From: Anaerococcus sp. AGMB09787
Lineage (GTDB): Bacteria; Bacillota; Clostridia; Tissierellales; Peptoniphilaceae
DNA length: 46,564 nt
Direction of reading: 5' to 3'
Assembly (NCBI RefSeq): GCF_022808955.1
Contig: NZ_JAKZEY010000006.1
Coordinates: 1-46,564, forward strand
Shown one piece after another: positions 36,799 to 46,564 of this stretch; the stretch's first letter is position 1, and each line of letters begins with the position of its first letter. The position numbers were made by a program, and so were the translations under genes. The notes below the pieces were generated by a model. It saw only the letters and a program-made list of their open reading frames with translations, was not told the origin of the DNA and searched no databases.

Positions 36799-37860
36799 AT
36801 GAAAGAAATATTAGTAAAGGTATCTAAGCCATACAAGATTTATATAGACCATGGTGTAATTGACAAAATATCAGACCTTGTCGGAGTAGATAGGTCAAGG
36901 CGATTTGTAGTTTTGACCGATAAGAATGTAGATAGCTTATACTTTGAGACTTTAGCAAAAGCTTTATCAAAAACAAAATCAGATATTTTTAAATTTGTCA
37001 TCGAGCCAGGAGAAGATTCTAAGTCTTTTGACAACTTGATTAGCCTCTTAGAATTTATGGCAGATAAGGATATTAATTCCAAGGATGTACTCATAGCCTT
37101 TGGGGGAGGAGTTGTTGGAGATTTGGGAGGCTTTGCTGCAGCTATCTACAGGCGAGGGATAGACTATATCCAAGTCCCTACCACTCTCCTTGCCCAAGTC
37201 GACTCATCAGTAGGGGGTAAAACTGCTATCAACTTAAGTAGGGCGAAAAACATGGTAGGCTCCTTTAACCAACCGAGGGCAGTATTTTGTGATAGGCAAT
37301 TTCTCCATACCCTAGCAGATGATGAATTTGCTTGTGGGATGGGGGAAGTTATCAAGTATGGGATTTTGTTTGATAGGGACTTATTCCTTAAGCTTATGGA
37401 TAGGGGAAGGCTAGACGAGAACTTGGAGCCTATCATTGCTAGGTGTATAAGTTTAAAGAGAGATATAGTCGAAGAAGACGAGTTTGACACTGGCAAGCGT
37501 CAACTACTAAACCTAGGTCATAGCCTAGCCCATTCTATCGAGGTCATCTCAAATCACACCATAAAGCATGGAAAAGCCGTAGCAATAGGAATCTATACAG
37601 TAGCTTTGGGATGTGCTAAGAGTGGCTTACTTCCTAGTGGGGACCTAGAATTAATAAAAGAAGTTATCCAAACCCATAACCTACCCTTTAAGCTTCCTTA
37701 CAAGCTATCAGATATGATGGAGATTATAAGAAAAGATAAGAAAAGAAGGGGAGATTATATAAATGAGATTCTCATTAGAAAGATAGGAGATACTTACTTA
37801 GAACAATTTGACTTTGATGGGTTAGAAGAATTTTTTAAAAATGGAGTAAGTCATGCTTAA
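36799..37860 (+). CDS. aroB: 3-dehydroquinate synthase
   Basis: This 353-residue NAD- and metal-dependent enzyme makes the first carbocycle of the pathway. Motifs are EPGEDSKSFDN, AFGGGVVGDLGGFAAA, RGIDYIQVPTTLLAQVDSSV, GGKTAINL, and the metal ligand region LLNLGHSLAHSIE with IKHGKAVAIG. The length is typical. The start is 1 nt after tyrA, and aroA overlaps its end by 8 nt. Confidence 0.96.
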   Translation: MKEILVKVSKPYKIYIDHGVIDKISDLVGVDRSRRFVVLTDKNVDSLYFETLAKALSKTKSDIFKFVIEPGEDSKSFDNLISLLEFMADKDINSKDVLIAFGGGVVGDLGGFAAAIYRRGIDYIQVPTTLLAQVDSSVGGKTAINLSRAKNMVGSFNQPRAVFCDRQFLHTLADDEFACGMGEVIKYGILFDRDLFLKLMDRGRLDENLEPIIARCISLKRDIVEEDEFDTGKRQLLNLGHSLAHSIEVISNHTIKHGKAVAIGIYTVALGCAKSGLLPSGDLELIKEVIQTHNLPFKLPYKLSDMMEIIRKDKKRRGDYINEILIRKIGDTYLEQFDFDGLEEFFKNGVSHA

Positions 37861-39100
37861 AGTTAGACCATCGACTATAAAAGGAGAAGTTCAGTCTATA
37901 TCCTCCAAATCATACGTCCATAGGGCATTAATTTGTGCAAGTCTTGCAGAAGGTAAGTCAAAGATTTTCTTTAACAAATCATCGCTTGATATAGAGGCAA
38001 CCATATCCTGCCTGAGAGAGCTTGGAGCAGATATTATAGCTGGAGAAGATTTTCTTGAAGTAAGTCCCATCAAAAACCGTCATGCTATACCAAGGCTTGA
38101 TTGTAAGGAATCTGGATCTACCCTTAGATTTCTCCTGCCACTCGCTTCTTCCTTATATAACAAGTGCTATTTTATGGGAGAAGGGAGACTTCCTGATAGG
38201 CCTATCAAGGACTTGGTGGATATAATGAAGGCAAACAAGGTTATATTTTCGGCTAGTAAACTCCCCTTCATGACAGAAAATAAATTTGACTTTTCATATG
38301 CCAAGATTAGGGCTGATATTAGCTCCCAATATATAAGTGGGCTACTCTTTGCAGGTCTAAGTCTTGATCACCTAAGTGAGATAGTACCTACTGGCAAGCT
38401 TGTTTCTAAGTCCTACCTTGAGCTTACTATGGATATGATAAAGAAGTTTTCGGGCGATGTAGTCTATGAAGATGATAGATTTAAGGTCTATCCGACTATA
38501 CTCCAAGGTCTAGACTATAGAGCTGAGGGAGATTGGTCCAATGCTAGCTTCTTCTTGGTGGCTGGAGCCTTAAATAAGGAAGTCCTTGTCAAGGGATTAA
38601 ATCCTAAGAGCCTCCAAGGGGATAGGGCAATAATTGATATCCTCAAGGACTATGGGGCAAGGCTAGAGATAAGGGACGAATACATAAGGGTAGGGGCAGG
38701 AGAGAGAAATAATCTCATCATAGATATTAACGAGATACCAGATATGTTGCCAGCCCTATCTATTCTAGCTTCGGGAGCTGACGGTGGCAAGTCTACATTC
38801 TACAATGCAAAAAGGCTTAGGATCAAGGAAAGTGACAGGCTATTCGCCACCTGTCAACTAATTAATAACCTAGGGGGCAGGGCTATAGAAAAAGAAGATT
38901 CCCTAGAAGTTTATGGGACAGGTGGCCTTAGGGGAGGAAGGGTTGATTCCCACAATGACCACAGAATAGCCATGGCTGCTGTTATTGGTTCACTTATAGC
39001 TAAAAAGCCAATCGAGATAAAAAATCATAGGGCAGTTAACAAATCTTACCCAGATTTTTATGAGGACTTTGTAAGAATAGGAGGACAAATTGACATCTAG
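37853..39100 (+). CDS. aroA: 3-phosphoshikimate 1-carboxyvinyltransferase (EPSP synthase)
   Basis: This 415-residue enzyme transfers enolpyruvyl from PEP to shikimate 3-phosphate. The Lys/Ser start SSKSYVHRALICASLAEG, the segment SGSTLRFLLPLASSL, the region QYISGLLFAGLSL, KESDRL, and NDHRIAMAAVIGSL are all in order. The first glycine-rich loop lacks the NGT of plant and E. coli enzymes, as expected from a Gram-positive class II type. It overlaps aroB by 8 nt and aroC by 11 nt. Confidence 0.95.
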   Translation: MLKVRPSTIKGEVQSISSKSYVHRALICASLAEGKSKIFFNKSSLDIEATISCLRELGADIIAGEDFLEVSPIKNRHAIPRLDCKESGSTLRFLLPLASSLYNKCYFMGEGRLPDRPIKDLVDIMKANKVIFSASKLPFMTENKFDFSYAKIRADISSQYISGLLFAGLSLDHLSEIVPTGKLVSKSYLELTMDMIKKFSGDVVYEDDRFKVYPTILQGLDYRAEGDWSNASFFLVAGALNKEVLVKGLNPKSLQGDRAIIDILKDYGARLEIRDEYIRVGAGERNNLIIDINEIPDMLPALSILASGADGGKSTFYNAKRLRIKESDRLFATCQLINNLGGRAIEKEDSLEVYGTGGLRGGRVDSHNDHRIAMAAVIGSLIAKKPIEIKNHRAVNKSYPDFYEDFVRIGGQIDI

Positions 39101-40181
39101 TTTCGGTCAAAAACTAAAAATTACCATATTTGGACACTCCCATGGCAATGCTATCGGTCTTGTAGCTGATGGCTTTCCGTTGGGAACAAAGATCGATATG
39201 GACAAATTAAATGAATTTATGAAGAGAAGGGCGCCAGGATCAAGTAAATATACTACAAGGAGAAGGGAAGACGACCAGGTAGAATTTATAGCAGGAGTAG
39301 AAGGAGACAGAATAGTGGCAAATACAATATGTGCCATTATCAAAAATAAAGACACTATATCAAGCGACTATGAATCCTTTAGGGACATCCCTAGGCCATC
39401 CCACGCAGACTATGTATCCAATATCAAATACCAGGGCCTTCTCGATATGAGGGGGTCTGGTCCCTTTTCTGCCCGTCTTACAGCACCTTTGTGCATAGGT
39501 GGGGCCATAGCCCTACAGATCCTAGAAGAAAGAGGAATAGAAGTCAGATCTCATTTAAAGCAAGTCGGGGGAATACATGATGTAGGAATCGACTATGTAA
39601 ATCCAGACATGGAAGGACTAAGCTCTTGTAGGCAAAAGGCCATACCTGTGATAGACCCTGATGCAGAAGAGAAAATCAAAAGCTTGTTGGAAGAAGTAAA
39701 AGCTAACCAAGACTCTGTAGGTGGGGAGGTAGAATGCGTAGTAACTGGCCTTCCTGTAGGTCTAGGCGAGCCCAACTACAAGTCTTTCGAATCCCAAATA
39801 GCCTCCCTTGTCTATGCAGTGCCTGGTAGTAGAGCTATCTCCTTTGGTAGGGGGTTCGAAGCAGCGACTATGCTAGGCTCAGACCACAACGATGAATTCC
39901 AAATCCTTGATGGGAAGGTTGTAACCAAGACTAACAATGCAGGAGGACTTGTAGGAGGGATAACAAATGGCATGCCCCTTATCTTTAGTGTAGTTATGAA
40001 GCCTACTGCATCTATTTCTAAGGAACAATCTTCTATTTCCATGAGGGATATGAAGGAAGCAAAGCTTAGGATAAGGGGTAGGCACGATCCCTGCATAGCT
40101 CTAAGGGCCCTACCTATAATGGAAGCCCTAGCAGCCCTAGTAATTTTAGATTTTATGGAGATAAGTAATGGAAAGTTTTAG
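39090..40181 (+). CDS. aroC: Chorismate synthase
   Basis: This 363-residue FMN-dependent enzyme makes chorismate from EPSP. Signatures are SSFGQKLKITIFGHSHGNAI, RRAPGSSKYTTRR, SGPFSARLTAPLCIGGAIAL, GGEVECVVTGLPVG and TNNAGGLVGGITNGMPL. The start is a TTG at 39090 with AGGAGG 5 nt upstream, which gives the usual MTSSFG N-terminus; it overlaps aroA. The C-terminus overlaps the pheA start by 14 nt. Confidence 0.96.
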   Translation: MTSSFGQKLKITIFGHSHGNAIGLVADGFPLGTKIDMDKLNEFMKRRAPGSSKYTTRRREDDQVEFIAGVEGDRIVANTICAIIKNKDTISSDYESFRDIPRPSHADYVSNIKYQGLLDMRGSGPFSARLTAPLCIGGAIALQILEERGIEVRSHLKQVGGIHDVGIDYVNPDMEGLSSCRQKAIPVIDPDAEEKIKSLLEEVKANQDSVGGEVECVVTGLPVGLGEPNYKSFESQIASLVYAVPGSRAISFGRGFEAATMLGSDHNDEFQILDGKVVTKTNNAGGLVGGITNGMPLIFSVVMKPTASISKEQSSISMRDMKEAKLRIRGRHDPCIALRALPIMEALAALVILDFMEISNGKF

Positions 40182-41295
40182 AAGAAAAATAGATGCCATT
40201 GACGATAAAATAGCTGATCTTTTTGCCAAAAGATTAGAACTTTCTAGACAAATTGGTAAAGAAAAACAAAAAAACGCCCAAAATATTAACGATTATAATA
40301 GAGAAAAAGCTATAATAGCAAGGCTTGCCAAGGAATTTCCAGAGGATAAGGATATACTAAACAGACTCTATCAAACTATATTTTCCATATCAAAGAGCCT
40401 CCAAAGAGATTTAACTAGGACTTGTGATTATGAAGATTTCTTATTGCAATCATTGTCAAATACCGACTTCACCTCTGCTACCAAGGCAAAGGTTGGAGTC
40501 CAAGGCAGCGAGGGGTCCTATGGCTATCTTGCTGCCAAAGAAATTTTTGCAAATCCATCTATCAATTATTATGAGTCCTTTGAAGATATTTTTGCAAGTG
40601 TAAATAAGGGAGAGTGTGAATTTGGGGTCTTGCCCATAGAAAATTCCATCTATGGAGAAGTAAATGAAGTCTATGATTTGCTAGATAAAAATAATTCCTA
40701 TATAGTAGCTGATTTTAAACTTGAAATAAACCACTACCTCCTAGGTAAAGAATCTTCCAACATCTCTGAAATAAAAGAAGTCTTATCCCACTACCAGGCC
40801 CTAGGTCAATGTAGGGATTATTTGTCAAAAATTCCTAATATCAAAATCACAAGCTCCCAAAACACAGCCTTAGCTGCCAAATACTTAGCTCTTAGCGAGA
40901 GGGATGACCTAGCCTGTATAGGGTCTAAGGAATGTGCTGACCTCTATGGGCTAAAGATCTTAGATGAAAATATCCAAAATAACCAGGCCAACTATACAAG
41001 GTTTATAGTCATTAAAAAAGACATGGAAGTCTACAAGGATGCGAGGATTATATCAATTATAATAGAAGTTGCCAACAAGCCAGGAGCTTTATTTGACCTT
41101 ATAGGTAAATTTGCAGCTCTAGGGCTAAACCTAATTAGAATCGAATCAAGACCAATAGCTGGTAGCAAGTTTGACTTTAGATTTTACTTGAACTTTGAGG
41201 GGAATATCAAGGATAACAAGACTAGAAAGCTCCTAAGCGAGCTTCATAATTCTAATGAATACTTTTCCTTCTTGGGAAATTATGTGGAGGTATAA
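40168..41295 (+). CDS. pheA: Bifunctional chorismate mutase-prephenate dehydratase
   Basis: This 375-residue P-protein has three parts. Residues 1-85 are an AroQ-class chorismate mutase (FRRKIDAIDDKIADLFAKRL), 110-290 a prephenate dehydratase (KVGVQGSEGSYGYLAAKEIF, FGVLPIENSIYGEV, NYTRFIVI), and 295-375 an ACT domain (VANKPGALFDLIGKFAALGL, then ESRP) that senses phenylalanine. It supplies the only chorismate mutase in this operon, so tyrA also depends on its product prephenate. The start overlaps aroC and the next gene begins immediately after its stop. Confidence 0.95.
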   Translation: MESFRRKIDAIDDKIADLFAKRLELSRQIGKEKQKNAQNINDYNREKAIIARLAKEFPEDKDILNRLYQTIFSISKSLQRDLTRTCDYEDFLLQSLSNTDFTSATKAKVGVQGSEGSYGYLAAKEIFANPSINYYESFEDIFASVNKGECEFGVLPIENSIYGEVNEVYDLLDKNNSYIVADFKLEINHYLLGKESSNISEIKEVLSHYQALGQCRDYLSKIPNIKITSSQNTALAAKYLALSERDDLACIGSKECADLYGLKILDENIQNNQANYTRFIVIKKDMEVYKDARIISIIIEVANKPGALFDLIGKFAALGLNLIRIESRPIAGSKFDFRFYLNFEGNIKDNKTRKLLSELHNSNEYFSFLGNYVEV

Positions 41296-42513
41296 ATGAA
41301 ATTTGGTTTATTGGGCAAGGACCTACCCCATTCTTTTTCAAAAACAATTCATGAGCAAATAGCAGATTATGCCTACGACCTTTACGAAAAAAACATCGAG
41401 GACCTAGAAGACTTTATAAAATCAGATATAAGTGGCTTTAATGTAACAATTCCCTATAAGGAAGAAGTTATTAAATATCTTGATTATCTAAGTCCTAGGG
41501 CAAAAAGAATAGGGGCAGTCAATACTATAATCAAGAGAGACGGGAAGATATTGGGCTACAATACTGACTATTTTGGCTTTGATTACCTCCTACAGTCCCT
41601 AGGTGAAAATTTTACAAGAGCCATAATTCTAGGTGATGGAGCAACCTCAAAGACAATAGGTATAGTATTAGCTGATAAAAAAATATCCTATGTCAAATTA
41701 TCAAGGAAAAAATCTCCATACTATGCCGACCTGGACAAATTCAATGATGCAGACCTTCTCATAAATGCGACCCCTGTGGGTATGTATCCAAATAATGGTA
41801 AGTCTTTAATTGATTTAGACAAACTCCCTAAACTAAAAGCAGTAGTAGATGTAATCTACAATCCCTATATAACAGAAATCTTATTTGAAGCGAGAGATAG
41901 GAAAATTAAATATGCAAATGGTCTAAAAATGCTAATTGGCCAGGCCCTAGAAGCTTCATCAATCTTTCAAAATAAGGACTTAGATTATAAAATGATTGAA
42001 GAAATCGAGGCCAATATTCTAAAAAATCGCAACATAGTCCTAATCGGCATGCCAGGATCTGGCAAAAGCTCTATAGGTAGCAAGCTTTCTGAAAAAACTG
42101 GTAAAAATTTTGTCGACACTGATGCTGAGATAGAAAAAATTGCTAATATGCCTATAAGTGAAATCTTTGAAAAATGTGGTGAGGAGAAATTTAGAGACCT
42201 TGAGAAGTCTATAATAAATAAAGTAGGCAAGGAGACCAACCAAATCATAGCCACTGGTGGTGGAGTAGTAAAGGATCCTGCAAATTTTAGACCTCTCAAG
42301 CAAAATTCTTTAATATATTTCATCAAAAGAAACTTGTCTGATCTTGACCGTGAGGGTAGACCCTTATCCACAAATTATAGAGCAATCGAGGGTATTTGGC
42401 AAGAAAGAAAAGACTTCTACCAACTATTTTCAGATAAGAAAATACCAAATATCAGCATTGATCAAAGCGTAGAATTGATAATAGGAGATTTTTATGAAAA
42501 TACTTTTAATTAA
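41296..42513 (+). CDS. aroE: Fused shikimate dehydrogenase-shikimate kinase
   Basis: This 405-residue protein has two domains. Residues 1-235 are AroE: FGLLGKDLPHSFSKTIHEQI, SGFNVTIPYKEEVI (catalytic Lys) and IGAVNTI, with GYNTDYFGF. Residues 240-405 are AroK: NIVLIGMPGSGKSSIGSKLS with Walker A, VDTDAEIEK, and ATGGGVV. Together they turn 3-dehydroshikimate into shikimate 3-phosphate, two consecutive steps (NADPH then ATP). The adenine-binding glycine loop of AroE reads GDGATSK rather than the more usual GAGGA-like motif. aroQ starts inside the last 20 nt. Confidence 0.93.
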   Translation: MKFGLLGKDLPHSFSKTIHEQIADYAYDLYEKNIEDLEDFIKSDISGFNVTIPYKEEVIKYLDYLSPRAKRIGAVNTIIKRDGKILGYNTDYFGFDYLLQSLGENFTRAIILGDGATSKTIGIVLADKKISYVKLSRKKSPYYADLDKFNDADLLINATPVGMYPNNGKSLIDLDKLPKLKAVVDVIYNPYITEILFEARDRKIKYANGLKMLIGQALEASSIFQNKDLDYKMIEEIEANILKNRNIVLIGMPGSGKSSIGSKLSEKTGKNFVDTDAEIEKIANMPISEIFEKCGEEKFRDLEKSIINKVGKETNQIIATGGGVVKDPANFRPLKQNSLIYFIKRNLSDLDREGRPLSTNYRAIEGIWQERKDFYQLFSDKKIPNISIDQSVELIIGDFYENTFN

Positions 42514-42925
42514 TGGACCAAATATAAATATGCTCGGTATCAGAGAAAAAGATTTATATGGCAAAAAAGACTACAAGCACCTCTTGGAAACAGTAGAATC
42601 TTATTGCAAAAAATTAGATATAGACCTAGAGACCTTCCAGTCCAACCACGAGGGAGCTATAGTGGATAAGATTCAAGAAGCTTACCAGAAATTTGACGGC
42701 ATAATAATAAATCCAGCAGCCTATACTCACACATCTATTGCAATATTAGATGCTTTGAAAGCAGTAGACCTACCTACTGTCGAAGTTCATATCACAGATA
42801 TAGACCAAAGAGAAGACTTTAGAAAAATATCCTATGTGTCCTTATTTGCTGAAAAAACTATCAAGGACAATGGTATAGAGGGATACTTGGAAGCTATTGA
42901 CTATCTTTTAGCTAAGAATATATAA
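42494..42925 (+). CDS. aroQ: 3-dehydroquinate dehydratase, type II
   Basis: This 143-residue small dodecameric-type enzyme makes 3-dehydroshikimate. Signatures are LLINGPNINMLGIRE, FQSNHEGAIVDKIQEAY, IINPAAYTHTSIAILDAL and VEVHITDIDQRE, with the catalytic Tyr and His in place. The length is typical. It overlaps the aroE-aroK gene by 20 nt and closes the tightly packed operon, which now covers all seven steps to chorismate. Confidence 0.95.
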   Translation: MKILLINGPNINMLGIREKDLYGKKDYKHLLETVESYCKKLDIDLETFQSNHEGAIVDKIQEAYQKFDGIIINPAAYTHTSIAILDALKAVDLPTVEVHITDIDQREDFRKISYVSLFAEKTIKDNGIEGYLEAIDYLLAKNI

Positions 42926-42993
42926 TAACTATAAAAGTACTAATCTATTACATATCTATAAATACCAAATAATATTTAGAAAAGGAGTTAATC

Positions 42994-44217
42994 ATGACAA
43001 TGACAATAAAATCAGCTACTTGGTCCAACGAGCCTGACCTTGCTTTTGATATGAAGAGAAAGGCAGAAGAAGCCTGCAAAATTTATGGTGATGATCAGGT
43101 GATTAATTCAGTTCTAGGAACCTTGGCTGATGATGAGGGAAGAATAATAGCCTTTCCTTCAGTATATAAGGCCTTAGACGAACTTAGTAAGGGGGAGATA
43201 GCAAGTTATGCTCCCATAGAAGGAGATAGAGAATACTTAGATAAGCTTATTGATATACTCTTTGATGACTATAAACCAGATGCCTATATAAGAGCAGTAT
43301 CAAGTCCTGGGGGAACTGGAGCAATAAGGTCTGCCTTGTGGAGCTATGTAGATAAGGGTGATCCTGTCCTATGTCACAACTATTGTTGGGGAGTATATAA
43401 AACCATGTGTCAAGAATTCTGCAGGGACTTTAGAACCTATGAATTTTTTAATGAGGACTTTTCCTTCAATATAGATGACTTGGCAGCAAGGCTTGATGAG
43501 GCATTAAGTGATAGGGATAGGACTGCCATAATAATCAATTCCCCTGCCAACAATCCAACGGGCTATTCCCTTAGTGATAGGGAGTGGGACCTAGTAATCG
43601 ACCTCCTAAAGGATAGGGCAAGGGATAAGGACAAAAAACTAACCCTCCTGGTAGATGTGGCCTACCTAGAGTATGCTGGCGATGGAAAAAGCCAAAGGGA
43701 ATTTTTCACAAAATTTACTAATCTTCCAGAAAATATTATGGTTGTAGTGTGCTTTTCTATGTCCAAGGCCTACACTGCCTATGGGATGAGGTGTGGGGCA
43801 GCTGTTGGAATTTCATCAAGCCAAAAGGCAATCGAGGACTTTGAGAATTCCTTTACCCACACAGCTAGGGCAAATTGGTCAAATGTAAACCACGCCCCAC
43901 AAAAAATCTTGGTAAAGCTTAGCCAAGGACAGGATTTAGAGGCATACAAAAAAGACCTGGAAGAAGCCAAGGATCTACTAACTAAAAGGGCAGAGGTCTT
44001 CATAAGGGAAGCTAGGCAAAATAATATCAGAACTATTCCCTACTTCGGAGGTTTCTTCGCCTTTATACCTACAGATAGGGCCTTTGAAATATCTGATAAA
44101 TTAGAAAAAGACCACATCTTTGTCTTGCCTCAATCCAAGGGACTAAGAATCGCCCTATGTAGGACTCCAGCGAGACTTATACCAGACCTCGTCCAAGGCA
44201 TAAAAAAATACCTCTAA
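42994..44217 (+). CDS. Class I aminotransferase, aspartate/aromatic type
   Basis: This 407-residue PLP enzyme of the aspartate/tyrosine aminotransferase group has the PLP-anchoring segment VCFSMSKAYTAYGMRCG (Lys in SMSK), SSPGGTGAIRSALWSYVD for cofactor phosphate, INSPANNPTGYSLSD and a C-terminal Arg region KGLRIALCRTPARL. After the aro operon its likely job is the last step to Tyr and Phe, although aspartate is also possible. It has its own AAAGGAG site 68 nt after aroQ. There is no terminator between them, so it may be read from the aro promoter. A clear terminator follows it. Confidence 0.85.
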   Translation: MTMTIKSATWSNEPDLAFDMKRKAEEACKIYGDDQVINSVLGTLADDEGRIIAFPSVYKALDELSKGEIASYAPIEGDREYLDKLIDILFDDYKPDAYIRAVSSPGGTGAIRSALWSYVDKGDPVLCHNYCWGVYKTMCQEFCRDFRTYEFFNEDFSFNIDDLAARLDEALSDRDRTAIIINSPANNPTGYSLSDREWDLVIDLLKDRARDKDKKLTLLVDVAYLEYAGDGKSQREFFTKFTNLPENIMVVVCFSMSKAYTAYGMRCGAAVGISSSQKAIEDFENSFTHTARANWSNVNHAPQKILVKLSQGQDLEAYKKDLEEAKDLLTKRAEVFIREARQNNIRTIPYFGGFFAFIPTDRAFEISDKLEKDHIFVLPQSKGLRIALCRTPARLIPDLVQGIKKYL

Positions 44218-44224
44218 AAATTTC

Positions 44225-44263
44225 GGAAACTAAGGACTAGTTAATAATCCTGGTTTCCTTTTT
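44225..44263 (+). terminator. Terminator after the aminotransferase
   Basis: GGAAAC (44225-44230) pairs with GTTTCC (44253-44258) and an inner AGGA with TCCT (44233-44236, 44248-44251), then five T. It ends the aromatic block before the heat-shock operon. Confidence 0.8.
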
Positions 44264-44334
44264 AATTGCAAATCCTCCAAGCCTTATAAAAATATTATTT
44301 CTATGACCTAGCAAAACTTTCTTTAATATAAGAC

Positions 44335-44364
44335 TTGAAATATTTTTTGACCTTGGTATATTAT
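44335..44364 (+). promoter_or_regulatory. Promoter of groESL
   Basis: TTGAAA at 44335-44340 and TATTAT at 44359-44364 have an 18-nt spacer (TATATT at 44357 with 16 nt is an alternative). The start site would fall at the CIRCE element. Confidence 0.6.
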
Positions 44365-44372
44365 AAATGTGG

Positions 44373-44399
44373 TTAGCACTTAGATGTGATGAGTGCTAA
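44373..44399 (+). promoter_or_regulatory. CIRCE operator (HrcA binding site)
   Basis: TTAGCACTT (44373-44381), a 9-nt spacer and GAGTGCTAA (44391-44399) match the CIRCE consensus with a single deviation in the left arm (T for C). HrcA repression of groESL, relieved on heat shock, is therefore predicted. hrcA itself is not in the window. Confidence 0.95.
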
Positions 44400-44421
44400 G
44401 AAAAATATAAAGGAGATAAAT

Positions 44422-46330
<1,909 letters not shown>

Positions 46331-46344
46331 AACAAAACACACAG

Positions 46345-46373
46345 CCTTCCCTAAACAATAGGGGAGGTTTTTT
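46345..46373 (+). terminator. Terminator after groEL
   Basis: CCTTCCCT (46345-46352) pairs with AGGGGAGG (46360-46367) with one G-U pair and a 7-nt loop, followed by six T. Confidence 0.85.
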
Positions 46374-46523
46374 AATTGAAAATTTATCAAAAAAATACAA
46401 AATAACTAGATAAAAGAAAAAAACAAAATAAAGCTTAAAATTACTAAATAAGAAAAACAATGTTAAAATAAAAAATATATCAAATAGCTATAATAAAAAA
46501 AAACAAGAAAATATAGAAAAAAC

Positions 46524-46552
46524 TTGACAAAAAAAACCAAAGGATGTATACT
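46524..46552 (+). promoter_or_regulatory. Promoter for the gene beyond the window
   Basis: TTGACA at 46524-46529 and TATACT at 46547-46552 with a 17-nt spacer form a near-consensus promoter 12 bp before the window ends. The AT-rich 46374-46523 shows no gene. Confidence 0.75.
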
Positions 46553-46564
46553 CTAAAAGTCAGC

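Noticed and set aside
44386-44421. Extended GroES start
   Set aside because: The ATG lies within the CIRCE operator and gives a non-homologous N-terminus.

Overview
The window comes from a low-GC Gram-positive anaerobe. Gene order, codon style and several gene fusions suggest the Peptoniphilaceae, most like Anaerococcus. That is an inference, because no rRNA gene is present to confirm it. Nearly every intact gene is on the + strand.

Positions 1-13918 are ordinary chromosome. A surface protein and a lipoprotein come first. They are followed by a Bacillus-like conserved cluster: nfeD-floA, a small basic protein, phoH, a three-domain YbeY/DgkA/PAP2-like fusion, cdd, era, recO, glyQ, glyS, a PPDK-regulator homologue and guaA. 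Genes overlap or abut throughout, so the cluster looks like one or a few long operons for membrane organisation, ribosome and RNA maturation, repair, glycine charging and GMP synthesis.

Positions about 13919-33467 look like a genomic island at the 3' end of guaA. The last codons of guaA and about 180 bp downstream, including a terminator, recur as an imperfect direct repeat at 33434-33617, consistent with attL and attR. The interval is visibly more AT-rich. It holds a truncated DUF3800 gene beside a frameshifted IS30-type element, a dUTPase, an ion transporter, a broken DUF4091 gene, and a mobilisation remnant (an oriT-like dyad plus a shortened MobC). A defence block follows: an Xre regulator, a C5 methyltransferase, an HpaII-type endonuclease, an SIR2-HerA pair, and a second stand-alone SIR2 gene flanked by three copies of a roughly 135-bp intergenic repeat. 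Last comes a branched-chain amino acid block (ilvC, ilvD, an AAA ATPase, a T-box leader, ilvB, ilvN). No integrase or relaxase is visible, so the island is probably no longer self-mobile.

Positions 33468-34600 hold two decayed minus-strand genes: a small membrane protein and a frameshifted msrB. Positions 34723-42925 are a complete shikimate to prephenate/arogenate-type operon (aroF, tyrA, aroB, aroA, aroC, pheA, aroE-aroK, aroQ), followed by an aminotransferase. It is preceded by a 30-residue leader peptide very rich in Phe and Tyr and a terminator, which together look like a ribosome-mediated attenuator. The window closes with CIRCE-controlled groES-groEL and a promoter for the next gene.

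The main points for follow-up are the Phe/Tyr leader attenuator, the guaA-bounded island with its defence cassette and repeats, the YbeY-DgkA-PAP2-like fusion, and the likely non-AUG start of phoH.
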